Positions 18,604 to 28,374 of a stretch of DNA of 34,438 nucleotides are shown here, one piece after another; within the stretch, counting starts at the first letter, position 1; each line of letters starts with the position of its first letter. The notes under the pieces are model-generated. The model did not search any database. It was not told the origin of the DNA and saw nothing but the letters and a program-made list of their open reading frames with translations. The stretch lies in NCBI GenBank assembly GCA_003554685.1, contig PWHA01000099.1, positions 1 through 34,438 on the forward strand. The letters are read 5' to 3'. This DNA comes from Halanaerobiaceae bacterium. GTDB lineage: Bacteria; Bacillota; Halanaerobiia; Halanaerobiales; Halarsenatibacteraceae. Both the position numbers and the translations under genes were made by a program.

Positions 18604-19884
18604 CTAGAAAAAATCATCAAATAAACTTTTTAGTTTGGAAAAAAAGCTGTTGACAACCTCCTTATTTTTTCTTTTCTTTCTACCGGCAGACCTGCTGAGT
18701 TTTTGATTCTTCAGAGCATACATCAACAGGCCAACGCCTGTGGAAAATACTGGCTTGGGAATCCTGCCGTCCTTTTTTATGTAAACTGGATTATCTATGA
18801 TATCAGAAAATCCATCAACATATCCCGGCTCTCCTCTTCGGACCGGAAGACCCATGATATCCGAAGCCAGCTGACAGCTGCCCTCCAGCAGGGAAGCGCC
18901 TCCGGTTATTACCATTCCGGCAGGTGTCATTTCCCGGCTGCCAGTTTTCTGCAGTTCCTGCCGCACCAGCTTAAATATTTCCTCCATCCGGGGTTCGATG
19001 ACCCGGCAGAGATAGCGGCGGTTAACCCGGCGGGTTTCCTGACCGCTGGGTTTCAGTACTTCAATCTCTTCTTCCTGCTCAATTAAATCACAGCTGGCCG
19101 CTCCATGCAAAATCTTCAACTTTTCTGCTTCTGAAACCGGAGTCCTTAAACCCACAGCAATATCGTTGCTGACGTGATTGCCGCCCACCGGCAGCACCGA
19201 GGTATAGCAGATATTGCCTTCATGAAATACTATTAAATCTGTTGTGCCACCTCCTATATCTATTAAAGCAACTCCCAGCTCCCGCTCATCGGAAGAAAGC
19301 ACCGCATAACTGGAAGCCAGCTGATCCAGCACAATTTCGTTAACCTCCAGCCCGGACCGCCTGACACTTTTTACCAGGTTGCTGACCGAAGTTGAGGAAC
19401 CCTTGACTATATGGGTTTCCACCTCCCGCCTGACACCCGACATACCCTTGGGATGCCTGATTCCTCTGGTTCCGTCAATGATAAATTCCCGGGGCAGGAC
19501 ATGAATCATCTCTTCTTCCTGAGAAATGGGGACTATCTGGGCTGCTTCCATTACTCTATCGATATCAGATTGCTTGACCTCCTTCTCCGAGCCCGTTATT
19601 GCCACCACTCCGTGACTGTTTTCCGAAGAAATATGAGAGCCGGCAATCCCGACAAAAGCCGAGCCAACTTCAATTCCTGCCATTCTTTCAGCCTTGTCGA
19701 CGGTCTGAGAAATTGACTCTGCTGCCATATCAATATCAACAACAATCCCCTTGCGCAGGCCATTGGAAGGCATAAACCCAACTCCAATAATCTCAAGTTC
19801 CATCTCCCGGTTAATTTCAGCAATCAGGGCGCATATTTTTTTAGTTCCTACATCAAGAGCGGTAACAATCTGCTGAGTGGCCAA
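18604..19884 (-). CDS. ftsA: Cell division protein FtsA
   Basis: IVTALDVGTKKICALIAEI, LIDIGGGTTDLIVF, C-terminal amphipathic FFSKLKSLFDDFF. TTG at 19884 preceded by AGGAGG is the likely start (track start 19941). Confidence 0.95.
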   Translation of the reverse strand: MATQQIVTALDVGTKKICALIAEINREMELEIIGVGFMPSNGLRKGIVVDIDMAAESISQTVDKAERMAGIEVGSAFVGIAGSHISSENSHGVVAITGSEKEVKQSDIDRVMEAAQIVPISQEEEMIHVLPREFIIDGTRGIRHPKGMSGVRREVETHIVKGSSTSVSNLVKSVRRSGLEVNEIVLDQLASSYAVLSSDERELGVALIDIGGGTTDLIVFHEGNICYTSVLPVGGNHVSNDIAVGLRTPVSEAEKLKILHGAASCDLIEQEEEIEVLKPSGQETRRVNRRYLCRVIEPRMEEIFKLVRQELQKTGSREMTPAGMVITGGASLLEGSCQLASDIMGLPVRRGEPGYVDGFSDIIDNPVYIKKDGRIPKPVFSTGVGLLMYALKNQKLSRSAGRKKRKNKEVVNSFFSKLKSLFDDFF

Positions 19885-19915
19885 TAATACTCCCTCCTCA
19901 TCTACCAAAAACTGT

Positions 19916-20026
19916 CCAATCTTTTCTGTTCTCCAAACCATATCTCCAAACCATACCTATTTAAACAATTCAACATTCCAATCTTTTCTGTTTCTCAAAC
20001 CATATCTATTTAAACAATTCAACATT
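19916..20026. repeat. Tandem duplication (62 bp and 49 bp copies) immediately upstream of ftsA
   Basis: Both copies begin ccaatcttttctgtt (19916, 19978) and end ctatttaaacaattcaacatt (19977, 20026); the first has a small internal expansion. Confidence 0.92.
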
Positions 20027-20114
20027 AAGTATATTAATCCTTTTTTTAATATCATTTTGTTGGCATAAATTCTTCCACCTGGCTGTTCTCATAATATAAC
20101 TCGCTGCCTTCCCT

Positions 20115-20801
20115 TTAATTATCCTGATTAATTTTTCTGATAACCGGGCGCTCGGGAGCACTTACATCCAGATAATCCAGATTTTCAGGGTCAATCAACT
20201 CCTGTTTCAGAGCCGAGTAGAGAATGTTAAATTTCCTCTCCAGTTCACTAAAACCACCCATAACCACCTCAGCCCCTTCCTCCAGCCTTAATCTAATCTG
20301 GTGGCCGCCAAAATCAACCGATACTATTCTTCTCTTCTGTTCTTCCGGCAGTCGGGCCATGGCAGCAAGAAAATTTTCCACCCCTTCCGCCAGCAAAACT
20401 TCTCTACCCCGGAAATTATAGGAAAGGTTATTCAGAACTGGAACCTGATATCGATTCTCCTCCAGGCCTTCACCAATGATATAATTATAGGTATTAAAAA
20501 TCACGTATTTTTCATTGTTGATAATAGCTGCCAGAGGTTGATTAAAAATAACCTCAAATACCATTCTATCAGGGAAAACCCGCTGATAATTAACCTCTTC
20601 CACATAGGGATCCTCTTTGATCTCGGTAGTAATTAGTTCGGTATCAGCAGTGAATATATTCTGTCCCCTGAGAGATTCAACATTGAGTCCCTCCTCTTCA
20701 TAGCCGGTAATAACGACCTCTTCTACAGTAAAAATCGGTGAGGAAAACAATACCCCGGCCACCAGGGATAATATTATCAGTATTACTGCAAATTTGAACA
20801 T
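20115..20801 (-). CDS. ftsQ: FtsQ/DivIB family cell division protein
   Basis: N-terminal TM, POTRA-like FTVEEVVITGYEEEGLNVESLRGQNIF, PYVEEVNYQRVFPDRMVFEV; genomic position before ftsA. Confidence 0.9.
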   Translation of the reverse strand: MFKFAVILIILSLVAGVLFSSPIFTVEEVVITGYEEEGLNVESLRGQNIFTADTELITTEIKEDPYVEEVNYQRVFPDRMVFEVIFNQPLAAIINNEKYVIFNTYNYIIGEGLEENRYQVPVLNNLSYNFRGREVLLAEGVENFLAAMARLPEEQKRRIVSVDFGGHQIRLRLEEGAEVVMGGFSELERKFNILYSALKQELIDPENLDYLDVSAPERPVIRKINQDN

Positions 20802-20956
20802 CTTTAACTCCCTCCCTGGCTTAGCCTTTTGCCTGCCCGCCCTTTTCTTCCCGGTGCCTTCTCCTGCCGGCTAATTTACCTTCCCGCTCCTTTTTTAATC
20901 TGCCTGTCCTTTTCTCTTACCTTTCCGTTCCTTTTCTTATCTAATTATTGCCCTGA

Positions 20957-22693
20957 TTAATTATCAAATTCCTGCAATTTTTCAAGAAAATCCTCGCCTA
21001 TCCGGTAAACATCGCCGGCTCCAGCAGTCAGCACCAGGTCTCCCGACCTCACAATTTTAACCAGCTTCTTCACTGCCTTCCCCCGGTTAGGTGTCAGATA
21101 TATTTTTTCCTGCTCCTCTCCTGTCGGTATTCCAGCTGCTTTTCCAGCACTTTCAGCATCTTCATTTTTAACCACTCCGGCAAAATCATGTTCCTCCCCT
21201 CCACTCCTTCCCGTTATATCATTCCTTTTCGGCAATCCAGGCCCGGGAGAATCAATTTTTTCTGCTTTATCCTCGCCAGCCCTGGTTCCCTTGCAATACT
21301 TCTGATCTGCCCTGCTAATTTGCTGCCGGTTTGCTTTCTTAATTCTTCGTTTAATATCAGCCAGCAGATTGCTGGAAGTAATACCTGGAATTGGCTTCTG
21401 ATGGGCCGGATAAATATCAGTCAGCAGCAGCGGTCCTGGAGCCCGGCTCAGCACCCGAACAAAATCCTGCCAGAGTTTTTCGGTCCGAGTATAGCGGTGC
21501 GGTTGAAAAACAGTAACAATCCTCTGATAATCCAGTTCAGCTGCCGTGGAAAAAAGCGTTTCAATTTCGGTGGGATGATGGGCATAATCATCAATGACGG
21601 TAATTCCCCGGACTTCACCTTTAATTTCAAAGCGCCGCTTAACCCCGGAAAAATCTCTTAAACCCCTGCTGATCTCACCCCAGTTAATGCCGGCCCGATT
21701 GGCAGCAGCTGCTGCGGCCAGAGCATTTAAAATATTGTGATCTCCGGGAACAGCCAGCTGAAAAGAACCCTTACTTTCTCCCTGAAAAATCAACTCAAAT
21801 TTGCTGGTATAGCCATCTTTTACAGCATTTCGGGCCTGGAGCTCGCCCCTGCCAAACCCATAGGTTATTAATTCCAGCCCCGGACATTTTTCCCGAAGAA
21901 CCGGAAGCAGCTTCTTCCGGATCAAAGCATCCTCCAGACAAAGTACTGCATGACCTTTTCTATTTTTCCTCTTAGTATTCTTGGCCTTATCAGCCCCGCC
22001 GGTCCCGACCAGAAACTCCGCCATGGTGCAAACAAGTTCCTTTTCGTTTTGATAATAATCCATATGTTCCGATTCAATATTGGTGATTACGGCTGTTTCT
22101 GGAGAAAAACAGATCAGCGAACCATCGCTTTCATCGGCTTCTGTCAGAAAGTAATTCCCCCCGCCGGTTCGATAATTCCCCTGAATTAAGTCCAGATCGC
22201 CACCAACCATCACATCCGGATCCTGTCTGGCCGCCAGAAAAATAGCGGCCAGCATCCCGGTAGTGGTGGTCTTACCGTGAGTCCCGGAAACCGCTACGAG
22301 CCTTTTCTTCAGTGTCAGCAGCGCCAGCATTTCAGCCCGCTGTAGTATTTTAATTCCCCGTCGCCGGGCCTCCTCAAGCTCAACATTATCGGCCGGAATT
22401 GCACTGGAATAGACCAGGAGATCAGCCTCACCCAGGTTTTCTGCTCGGTGTCCCGGGAACACTTCAACTCCCCTATTCTGCAGCATTTTAATCTTGTTAT
22501 TTATTTTGAGATCCGAACCGGTAACTTTAATTCCCCGCTCCAGGAGAAAGCCGGCTATGGCACTCATGGAAATTCCACCAATACCAACCAGATGTACCTG
22601 ATTAATTTTTTCCAGTATCTTTTTATCAGGCTGCTCTTTTTCTGGCATCAGTTTTTTGAGCTTATCACTTTTAAGCTTGTCTTTTTCAGCCAT
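20957..22693 (-). CDS. murC: UDP-N-acetylmuramate--L-alanine ligase with a ~75 aa hydrophilic insertion
   Basis: VHLVGIGGISMSAIAGFL, VAVSGTHGKTTTTGM, DDYAHHPTEIE, FQPHRYTRT motifs. Confidence 0.96.
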   Translation of the reverse strand: MAEKDKLKSDKLKKLMPEKEQPDKKILEKINQVHLVGIGGISMSAIAGFLLERGIKVTGSDLKINNKIKMLQNRGVEVFPGHRAENLGEADLLVYSSAIPADNVELEEARRRGIKILQRAEMLALLTLKKRLVAVSGTHGKTTTTGMLAAIFLAARQDPDVMVGGDLDLIQGNYRTGGGNYFLTEADESDGSLICFSPETAVITNIESEHMDYYQNEKELVCTMAEFLVGTGGADKAKNTKRKNRKGHAVLCLEDALIRKKLLPVLREKCPGLELITYGFGRGELQARNAVKDGYTSKFELIFQGESKGSFQLAVPGDHNILNALAAAAAANRAGINWGEISRGLRDFSGVKRRFEIKGEVRGITVIDDYAHHPTEIETLFSTAAELDYQRIVTVFQPHRYTRTEKLWQDFVRVLSRAPGPLLLTDIYPAHQKPIPGITSSNLLADIKRRIKKANRQQISRADQKYCKGTRAGEDKAEKIDSPGPGLPKRNDITGRSGGEEHDFAGVVKNEDAESAGKAAGIPTGEEQEKIYLTPNRGKAVKKLVKIVRSGDLVLTAGAGDVYRIGEDFLEKLQEFDN

Positions 22694-22711
22694 TTTAAAA
22701 GCCTTCCTTTT

Positions 22712-22805
22712 ATTAACATTCCTTTAATTGATATGCTTTTAACTTTTATAAACATTTTATTAACGTGCCTTTGATTTATATGCTTTTAGCTTTTATAAAC
22801 ATTTA
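22712..22805. repeat. Tandem 47 bp imperfect duplication upstream of murC, third partial copy near 22970-22997
   Basis: attaacattcctttaattgatatgcttttaacttttataaacatttt / attaacgtgcctttgatttatatgcttttagcttttataaacattta. Confidence 0.9.
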
Positions 22806-23065
22806 GCTCTTATCAAATAGCATGTTGTTCAGGCAGTTTTGGGCAAACAAAACGTTATTGTTAAAATATTATTCTCCCCCTCCAGTCCTGACAACAAAAT
22901 CAAGTCAGCACAGATAATTATCCGGCATTACATTAGCAACAAGGAAATTTAAATGAGCCAAACATTTCTATTATTTCCTTTGATTGATATGCTTTTACAT
23001 GTCCTATGATACTATCAATTTAAAGTTATAAACAAGGTAATAGCTTTACATCACTGCTATTTCTC

Positions 23066-24259
23066 TTATGAGCAATTTCGGTTTTGTCCCAGAGCCAGAA
23101 TTTCTTCCATGATATCCTTGATAGCCTCCGGCCGCCCCAGTTTACGAGCAGCCCGGGACATGGAGCAGAGTTTTTCTTCCTCGAAAAGCAGAGCTTTAAT
23201 TGCAGCCAGCAAATCCTCAGGTTCCAGACTGTCTTCCGGCAGCAGAACAGCAGCCCCTTCCTCGCTGAGGTAACGGGCATTTCTCAGCTGATGGTCACCG
23301 GCAGCATGAGGATAGGGCAGCAGAAGGGAAGGCAGTCCCACTGCTGTAATCTCAGCAATGGTGGAAGCCCCGGCTCTTCCTACCAGAAGATCTGCCCCGG
23401 CCAGAGCCTGTTCAATTTCATTTAAATAATCCATCACCACAATTTTTTCTCTGGCCTCAGCTGACAGTTTTTCCTCCAGCATCTCCTTAACTCGTTGATA
23501 ATTGGCTTTTCCTGCCAGATGGAGTACCTTAAGCTCACCAGCATCTCTGCCTTTTTTCTCCCTGTACTTCTCACTATTTTTCTCCAGTAAACCGGGATAG
23601 ATCTCCAGCATAATCTCGTTTATAAATTTTGATCCCTGGCTTCCCCCCATAACCAGCAGGAGAAAATCCCCGGCAGTTAAAAAGCCTTCAGGAAAAATAT
23701 CTCCCCCCCTTTGACTGTCTGCAGCCTTAAATTTCTCCCGGGCAGCTTCCAGAATTGACTGCCGCACCGGATTTCCGGTAACCTTGATCTTGCTCCGGGA
23801 ACCCGGGGGAAAAAATTTAGCACTGTCAGGAAAGCTGACAGCCAACCGGTCAACCAATCTGGCCAGAAGCCTGTTGGTCAGGCCCGGATAAGAATTCTGC
23901 TCGTGAATCAGAGTGGGATATCCCCGAAGAGCAGCAGCCAACAGCACCGGGCCGGCGGTATAACCTCCGGTACCCACAACCACCTCCGGATCATAATCTC
24001 TGATAATATGCCAGGCCCTCAGTAAAGCACTTAAGTTAGAGATCCCGGAATTAAAAAGTTCCAGAGACAGTTTTCTGGGCAGAGGTTTAACCGGCAGCCC
24101 CTCAAAATTAATCCCCTCTCTTTGGGCCAGAGCCTCTTCCTGGCTCTCCCGTCCCCCCAGATAAAGCACCTCTCCCTGACGCTCCTGCCATTCAGCAATA
24201 ATCGCCTGAGCCGGTGAGATATGGCCGCCTGTTCCTCCTCCGGAAATAATCATTTTCAT
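23066..24259 (-). CDS. murG: UDP-GlcNAc:lipid I N-acetylglucosaminyltransferase MurG
   Basis: MKMIISGGGTGGHISPA, IHEQNSYPGLTNRLLA, VGRAGASTIAEI. Confidence 0.97.
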   Translation of the reverse strand: MKMIISGGGTGGHISPAQAIIAEWQERQGEVLYLGGRESQEEALAQREGINFEGLPVKPLPRKLSLELFNSGISNLSALLRAWHIIRDYDPEVVVGTGGYTAGPVLLAAALRGYPTLIHEQNSYPGLTNRLLARLVDRLAVSFPDSAKFFPPGSRSKIKVTGNPVRQSILEAAREKFKAADSQRGGDIFPEGFLTAGDFLLLVMGGSQGSKFINEIMLEIYPGLLEKNSEKYREKKGRDAGELKVLHLAGKANYQRVKEMLEEKLSAEAREKIVVMDYLNEIEQALAGADLLVGRAGASTIAEITAVGLPSLLLPYPHAAGDHQLRNARYLSEEGAAVLLPEDSLEPEDLLAAIKALLFEEEKLCSMSRAARKLGRPEAIKDIMEEILALGQNRNCS

Positions 24260-24328
24260 CTCCCAGGACTCTCCTTCTAAAGAATTTTAGGAAAATATTA
24301 AAAAGCCAGCAGCAGTCTACAGCCCGGT

Positions 24329-25432
24329 CTATTCCGCCTGCCGGGAAATATTAAGCAGGATGCCAATGGAAGTCAGAGAAATTATCAAAGAACTGCCCCC
24401 GTAACTGATGAAGGGCAGGGTAATACCGGTCACGGGAATCAGCGAAGTTACCGCTCCAATGTTAATGAGCGTCTGAATAATTATCATGGCAGTAATTCCG
24501 GCTGCCAGCAGCGAACCAAAAATATCAGGAGCTGTCAGGGTAATCACCGTGCCACGGTAGGCAATCACCGCAAAAAGAAATAAAACCAGCAGGGTACCGA
24601 TCAGGCCAAACTCCTCACCAATTATGGCAAAAATAAAATCCGTACCGGGTTCCGGCAGGTAAAGAAACTTCTGCCGGCTGTTTCCCGGCCCGACACCGGT
24701 CAGACCTCCCGAGCCAAAGGCAAAGAGAGACTGAATTATATGATAGCCGGTCCCCCGGGGGTCAGTCCAGGGATCAAAAAAAGTTTGAATACGCAGCAGC
24801 CGGTAATGGGCGCTGTGGATGTAGTAAAATAAAAAGGCCGCTCCCGGCAGTGCCAGCAGAAAAAGGTGGCGCAGCAGCACACCGCCCAGAATTAGCAGGA
24901 AAATAGCCACTCCAAAAATGTTGAGAGCAGTACCTAGATCCGGCTGACTCACTATCAAAAAGAAAAATCCCAAAACAACCAGCAGTGCCGGCATCAAACC
25001 CTCTTTGAAGGAGGTAATTATCTCTCCCTTACGCTTGATAAACCCGGCCAGATAAATCACAATAGCCAGCTTGGCAAATTCCGAGGGTTGAAAGTTCAAA
25101 AAATGAAATGTCAGCCAACGCCGAGATCCCCCAACCTGTCTGCCTATATCAGGTATCAAAACCAGAATCAGCAGAACTATTGCCAGCAGCAAAATTTGCT
25201 TGGAATGCTTGAAGAAAAGATGATAATCAATCCAGGAAAAGACCAGCAGGGAGAGGAGCCCCACCCCGGCATAAATCAGCTGCCGCCGAAAGAAAAAGAG
25301 AGGATCGCCATAAACACTGTAGGCCCGAATTGAACTGGCACTCATAATCATCATCAGACCAAAACCCAGCAAAATCAAACAGGCTGTCAGCAGAATAAAA
25401 TCAGGATTATTTTGCTGCTTCCCTGAGCCCAT
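24329..25432 (-). CDS. ftsW: FtsW/RodA/SpoVE family SEDS glycosyltransferase
   Basis: Polytopic; GGSRRWLTFHFLNFQPSEFAKLA, GNSRQKFLYLPEPGTDFIFAIIGEEFGLIG, GITLPFISYGGSSLI. Confidence 0.95.
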   Translation of the reverse strand: MGSGKQQNNPDFILLTACLILLGFGLMMIMSASSIRAYSVYGDPLFFFRRQLIYAGVGLLSLLVFSWIDYHLFFKHSKQILLLAIVLLILVLIPDIGRQVGGSRRWLTFHFLNFQPSEFAKLAIVIYLAGFIKRKGEIITSFKEGLMPALLVVLGFFFLIVSQPDLGTALNIFGVAIFLLILGGVLLRHLFLLALPGAAFLFYYIHSAHYRLLRIQTFFDPWTDPRGTGYHIIQSLFAFGSGGLTGVGPGNSRQKFLYLPEPGTDFIFAIIGEEFGLIGTLLVLFLFAVIAYRGTVITLTAPDIFGSLLAAGITAMIIIQTLINIGAVTSLIPVTGITLPFISYGGSSLIISLTSIGILLNISRQAE

Positions 25433-25544
25433 TGACCATCACCACCTTTATCCTCTCAAAAATATTGTTAATCCGAAATTTCCGGATAATCCAGCTTCTC
25501 ATCGTTCTCATCTTCACTGCTCCAAAATTTTTCTACAATAAAAT

Positions 25545-25830
25545 CCACTATTTTTGTTGTACCATTAAAGGGGCATGCGGGTTTGCTTTAAAAAATCCCC
25601 GGTCAAATTTCTAAATCGTGGTATACCCTCACTAAAACATGAGGATTGCCTTGAGAATATCCAGTTTTATTTTCATCTATTGTTGTGCCCCTAAGGGGCA
25701 TGGCGGTCTACCTTGAAAATAAGCTGTAATATTTTCATCTATTGTTGTGCCCCGAAATGGCATGAGGTTTCCCTTGAAAATTTATCATTTAATTTGCCTT
25801 CCTGCTTGTGCCCCTCGATGCCAGGGGAAA
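25545..25830 (+). repeat. Array of about five degenerate ~60 bp palindromic repeat units (plus orientation) between murD and ftsW
   Basis: Best units begin at 25669 and 25731 (62 bp apart) and share attttcatctattgttgtgcccc exactly; core gtgcccc-N-ggggcatg hairpin and ATTTTCA...TTGAAAAT ends. Confidence 0.85.
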
Positions 25831-25836
25831 TGTTGT

Positions 25837-27387
25837 TTATTCCTTTGCTAAATAATTCTGACAGGCCTCCTGAAACAGCCGGCCTCGCTCTTTGTAGCTG
25901 GAAAACATATCCCAGCTGGGGGCCCCTGGCGAGAGAAGCAGAACTCCCTTCAATTTCCCTTCTTCCAGAAACTTAAGTCCCTGCCGGGCTGCCTCTGCTA
26001 TGTTTTCAACCTCAATAAACCTGTGATAATTCAGAGATTTAAGCTCCTCTGCCAGTTCCACGGCAGTCTCTCCCAGCAGGACAACACCGCCAGCCCGGCG
26101 GGCAATCTCCCGGGCAAAGGCCCTATTACCCTGCCCCCGGTCCTGGCCTCCGGCAATAATAATAACCTCTCCTCTCTGATCACCGCAGGTCTTAAGAGCC
26201 TCAACGGCAGCAGGGGGATTTGTAGCCTTGGAGTCATCAACCAGCAGCAGTCCTCCGGCGCTGTAAAAAATCTCCAGCCGATGAGGGTCAGCTTCAAACT
26301 CCCTGACCACCTTTTTGATTACCCCGGGTGAAACTCCAAGTTCCCGGGCAGCCAGAGCAGCCAGGGCCACATTTAATTTATTGTGCTCACCCTTCAGCTT
26401 CATATCCTCATCTGCAATAGTAAGTAATTCCCAATTTTCTCCCGGATTTCTCGTATCCACCTGGCTTCCTCTTCCGGCAGCAGACCCATTCCAGAATATC
26501 CTGATACCATCATCATTGATAATAGCCTCCGCCCCGGAATCCGGCCGACTGCTGACTCCCAGAATCCTGGCAGCAGTCTCTTCGGCAAGTCTCCCTACCT
26601 CAGGATCGTCCAGATTAATCAGAGCCAGATCCTCACGGGTTTGATTGAGAAAAACTCTCCCCTTGGCCTCCCGGTAATCTTCCAGGGAGCCGTGCCAGTC
26701 CAGGTGATCGGCAGTAAAATTTATAAAAATAGCAATATCAGGGCGAAAATCCCGGCAGGCTGCCAGCTGAAAGGAGCTAATCTCCAGCACCAGCCAGTCC
26801 CCGGCAGCTACTTCATCAACCGCCGAGATAGCCGGCCAACCGATATTGCCGGCCAGCACCACTTTATCCTTTAGTCCGGTTTCCAGAAGCCGGCTTGTTA
26901 ATCTGGTGGTGGTCGTTTTACCGTTGGTACCGGTAACTGCAGCAATCCGGGCCGGACAGAAATGATAGGCCAGCTCCAGCTCACTGACAGCAGGTATTCC
27001 CTGCCGGTGAGCCAGCTGAATTAACTCATTGTCCGGAGGAACGCCGGGGCTGGGAATCACAAGGTCTGCCTCCAGCAGTAAGTCACTGCTCTCGGCCCAG
27101 CTGTAAAAACAGTAATACTGTTCAAGTTCGGCAAACTCCTCCGTCAGAGATTCAGGGCTCCTCCGGTCAAAGAGAATCAGCTCAATTCCCCTTTTCCCGA
27201 AAAAATCCACCAGAGCCCGGCCGGTTCGACCACCGGCTCCCACAACTGCCACCTTCTCAACCAGCTTTTCCGGCTCAGCAAGCCTGTCCGGATTAGCAGA
27301 ATCTGCCGTTTCCGGAATAATTAAAAGCCTGCCCCGCTCATCAACTTTTATTACACTATCCCTGCTGCTTAATTTCACAACAACCAC
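25837..27387 (-). CDS. murD: UDP-N-acetylmuramoylalanine--D-glutamate ligase
   Basis: VAVTGTNGKTTTTRL, NFTADHLDWHGSLEDYREAK, VDDSKATNPPAAVEAL; apparent N-terminal extension of ~45 aa. Confidence 0.96.
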   Translation of the reverse strand: MVVVKLSSRDSVIKVDERGRLLIIPETADSANPDRLAEPEKLVEKVAVVGAGGRTGRALVDFFGKRGIELILFDRRSPESLTEEFAELEQYYCFYSWAESSDLLLEADLVIPSPGVPPDNELIQLAHRQGIPAVSELELAYHFCPARIAAVTGTNGKTTTTRLTSRLLETGLKDKVVLAGNIGWPAISAVDEVAAGDWLVLEISSFQLAACRDFRPDIAIFINFTADHLDWHGSLEDYREAKGRVFLNQTREDLALINLDDPEVGRLAEETAARILGVSSRPDSGAEAIINDDGIRIFWNGSAAGRGSQVDTRNPGENWELLTIADEDMKLKGEHNKLNVALAALAARELGVSPGVIKKVVREFEADPHRLEIFYSAGGLLLVDDSKATNPPAAVEALKTCGDQRGEVIIIAGGQDRGQGNRAFAREIARRAGGVVLLGETAVELAEELKSLNYHRFIEVENIAEAARQGLKFLEEGKLKGVLLLSPGAPSWDMFSSYKERGRLFQEACQNYLAKE

Positions 27388-28374
27388 CTAACTCCAGAGA
27401 GGCCAGCTGGCCAGCAGCCCCACCAGTCCGGCAATGATCTGGAGAATATAAAATCTGCCGGTTACCAGTGTTTCCGACCAGCCCTTTAATTCAAAATGAT
27501 GGTGAAGCGGCGACATTAAAAAAACCCGCCGGCCGCCGGTCAGTTTAAAATAGCTGACCTGAATTATAACAGAAAGTGTTTCCAGCACAAAAACAGCTCC
27601 CAGCAGCAGCAGGTAGAGAGCGCTTCCTGAGATAAGCCCCAGGACTGCCAGCAGACTTCCCAGAAAGAGAGAACCGGTATCGCCCATAAAGATCCGGGCC
27701 GGATGAATATTATACCAGAGAAATCCCAGACAACCGCCGGCACCAGCGGCCGCCAGTACCAGCAGTTCGTGATGTCCCGTCACCAGCAGCAGAGGAATAA
27801 AAAATATAAAACTGATGAATGAAAGCCCGCCGGCCAGACCATCCAGGCCATCGCTGAGGTTGACTGCATTGCTGCTGCCCATCAGGACAAGCAGGCTGAA
27901 GGGTATTATCAGCCAGCCCAGCTCGCTGGCTGCCGGACTGAAGGGCCAGAGGATTGCTGTCCGGCCCTGAAAAAAGAGAAAAAAGCCCAGCAGCAGACCG
28001 CTTGCTCCCTGAATCAATATTTTATCCCGGGCCTTAAGCCCCAGCGACCGGGATTTTTTGATGCTGAGATAATCATCAGAAAATCCCAGCAGGGCATTGA
28101 TTGCCAGTACCGCCAGCACCACCACTTTTTCCAGCCCGCCGGAGTAAAAAATGAGCAGGCTGACCATCACCGCCAGAAAAACTACAAAGCCGCCGGTGGT
28201 AGGAATCCCGGCCTTCTCCTGATGGGATTCCGGACCCAGCTCCCGGATCTGCTGACCAAAACTTTTTCGCCTGACATATTTTAGATAAGCCGGCATTAAA
28301 AACAATACCAGCAAAAGAGGAATGACTGCTGCCAGAAAATATTTCTGTACGGTAATATTATAGTCCAAGATCAC
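27388..28374 (-). CDS. mraY: Phospho-N-acetylmuramoyl-pentapeptide transferase
   Basis: GIPTTGGFV, FSDDYLSIKK, NAVNLSDGLDGLAGG, FMGDTGSLFLG, SPLHHHFELKGWSE. Confidence 0.97.
   Translation of the reverse strand: MILDYNITVQKYFLAAVIPLLLVLFLMPAYLKYVRRKSFGQQIRELGPESHQEKAGIPTTGGFVVFLAVMVSLLIFYSGGLEKVVVLAVLAINALLGFSDDYLSIKKSRSLGLKARDKILIQGASGLLLGFFLFFQGRTAILWPFSPAASELGWLIIPFSLLVLMGSSNAVNLSDGLDGLAGGLSFISFIFFIPLLLVTGHHELLVLAAAGAGGCLGFLWYNIHPARIFMGDTGSLFLGSLLAVLGLISGSALYLLLLGAVFVLETLSVIIQVSYFKLTGGRRVFLMSPLHHHFELKGWSETLVTGRFYILQIIAGLVGLLASWPLWS

Noticed and set aside
25545-25830. Possible CRISPR array
   Set aside because: The whole ~60 bp unit is repeated and degenerate with no constant-repeat/unique-spacer partition, units carry nested palindromes, and no cas genes are present.
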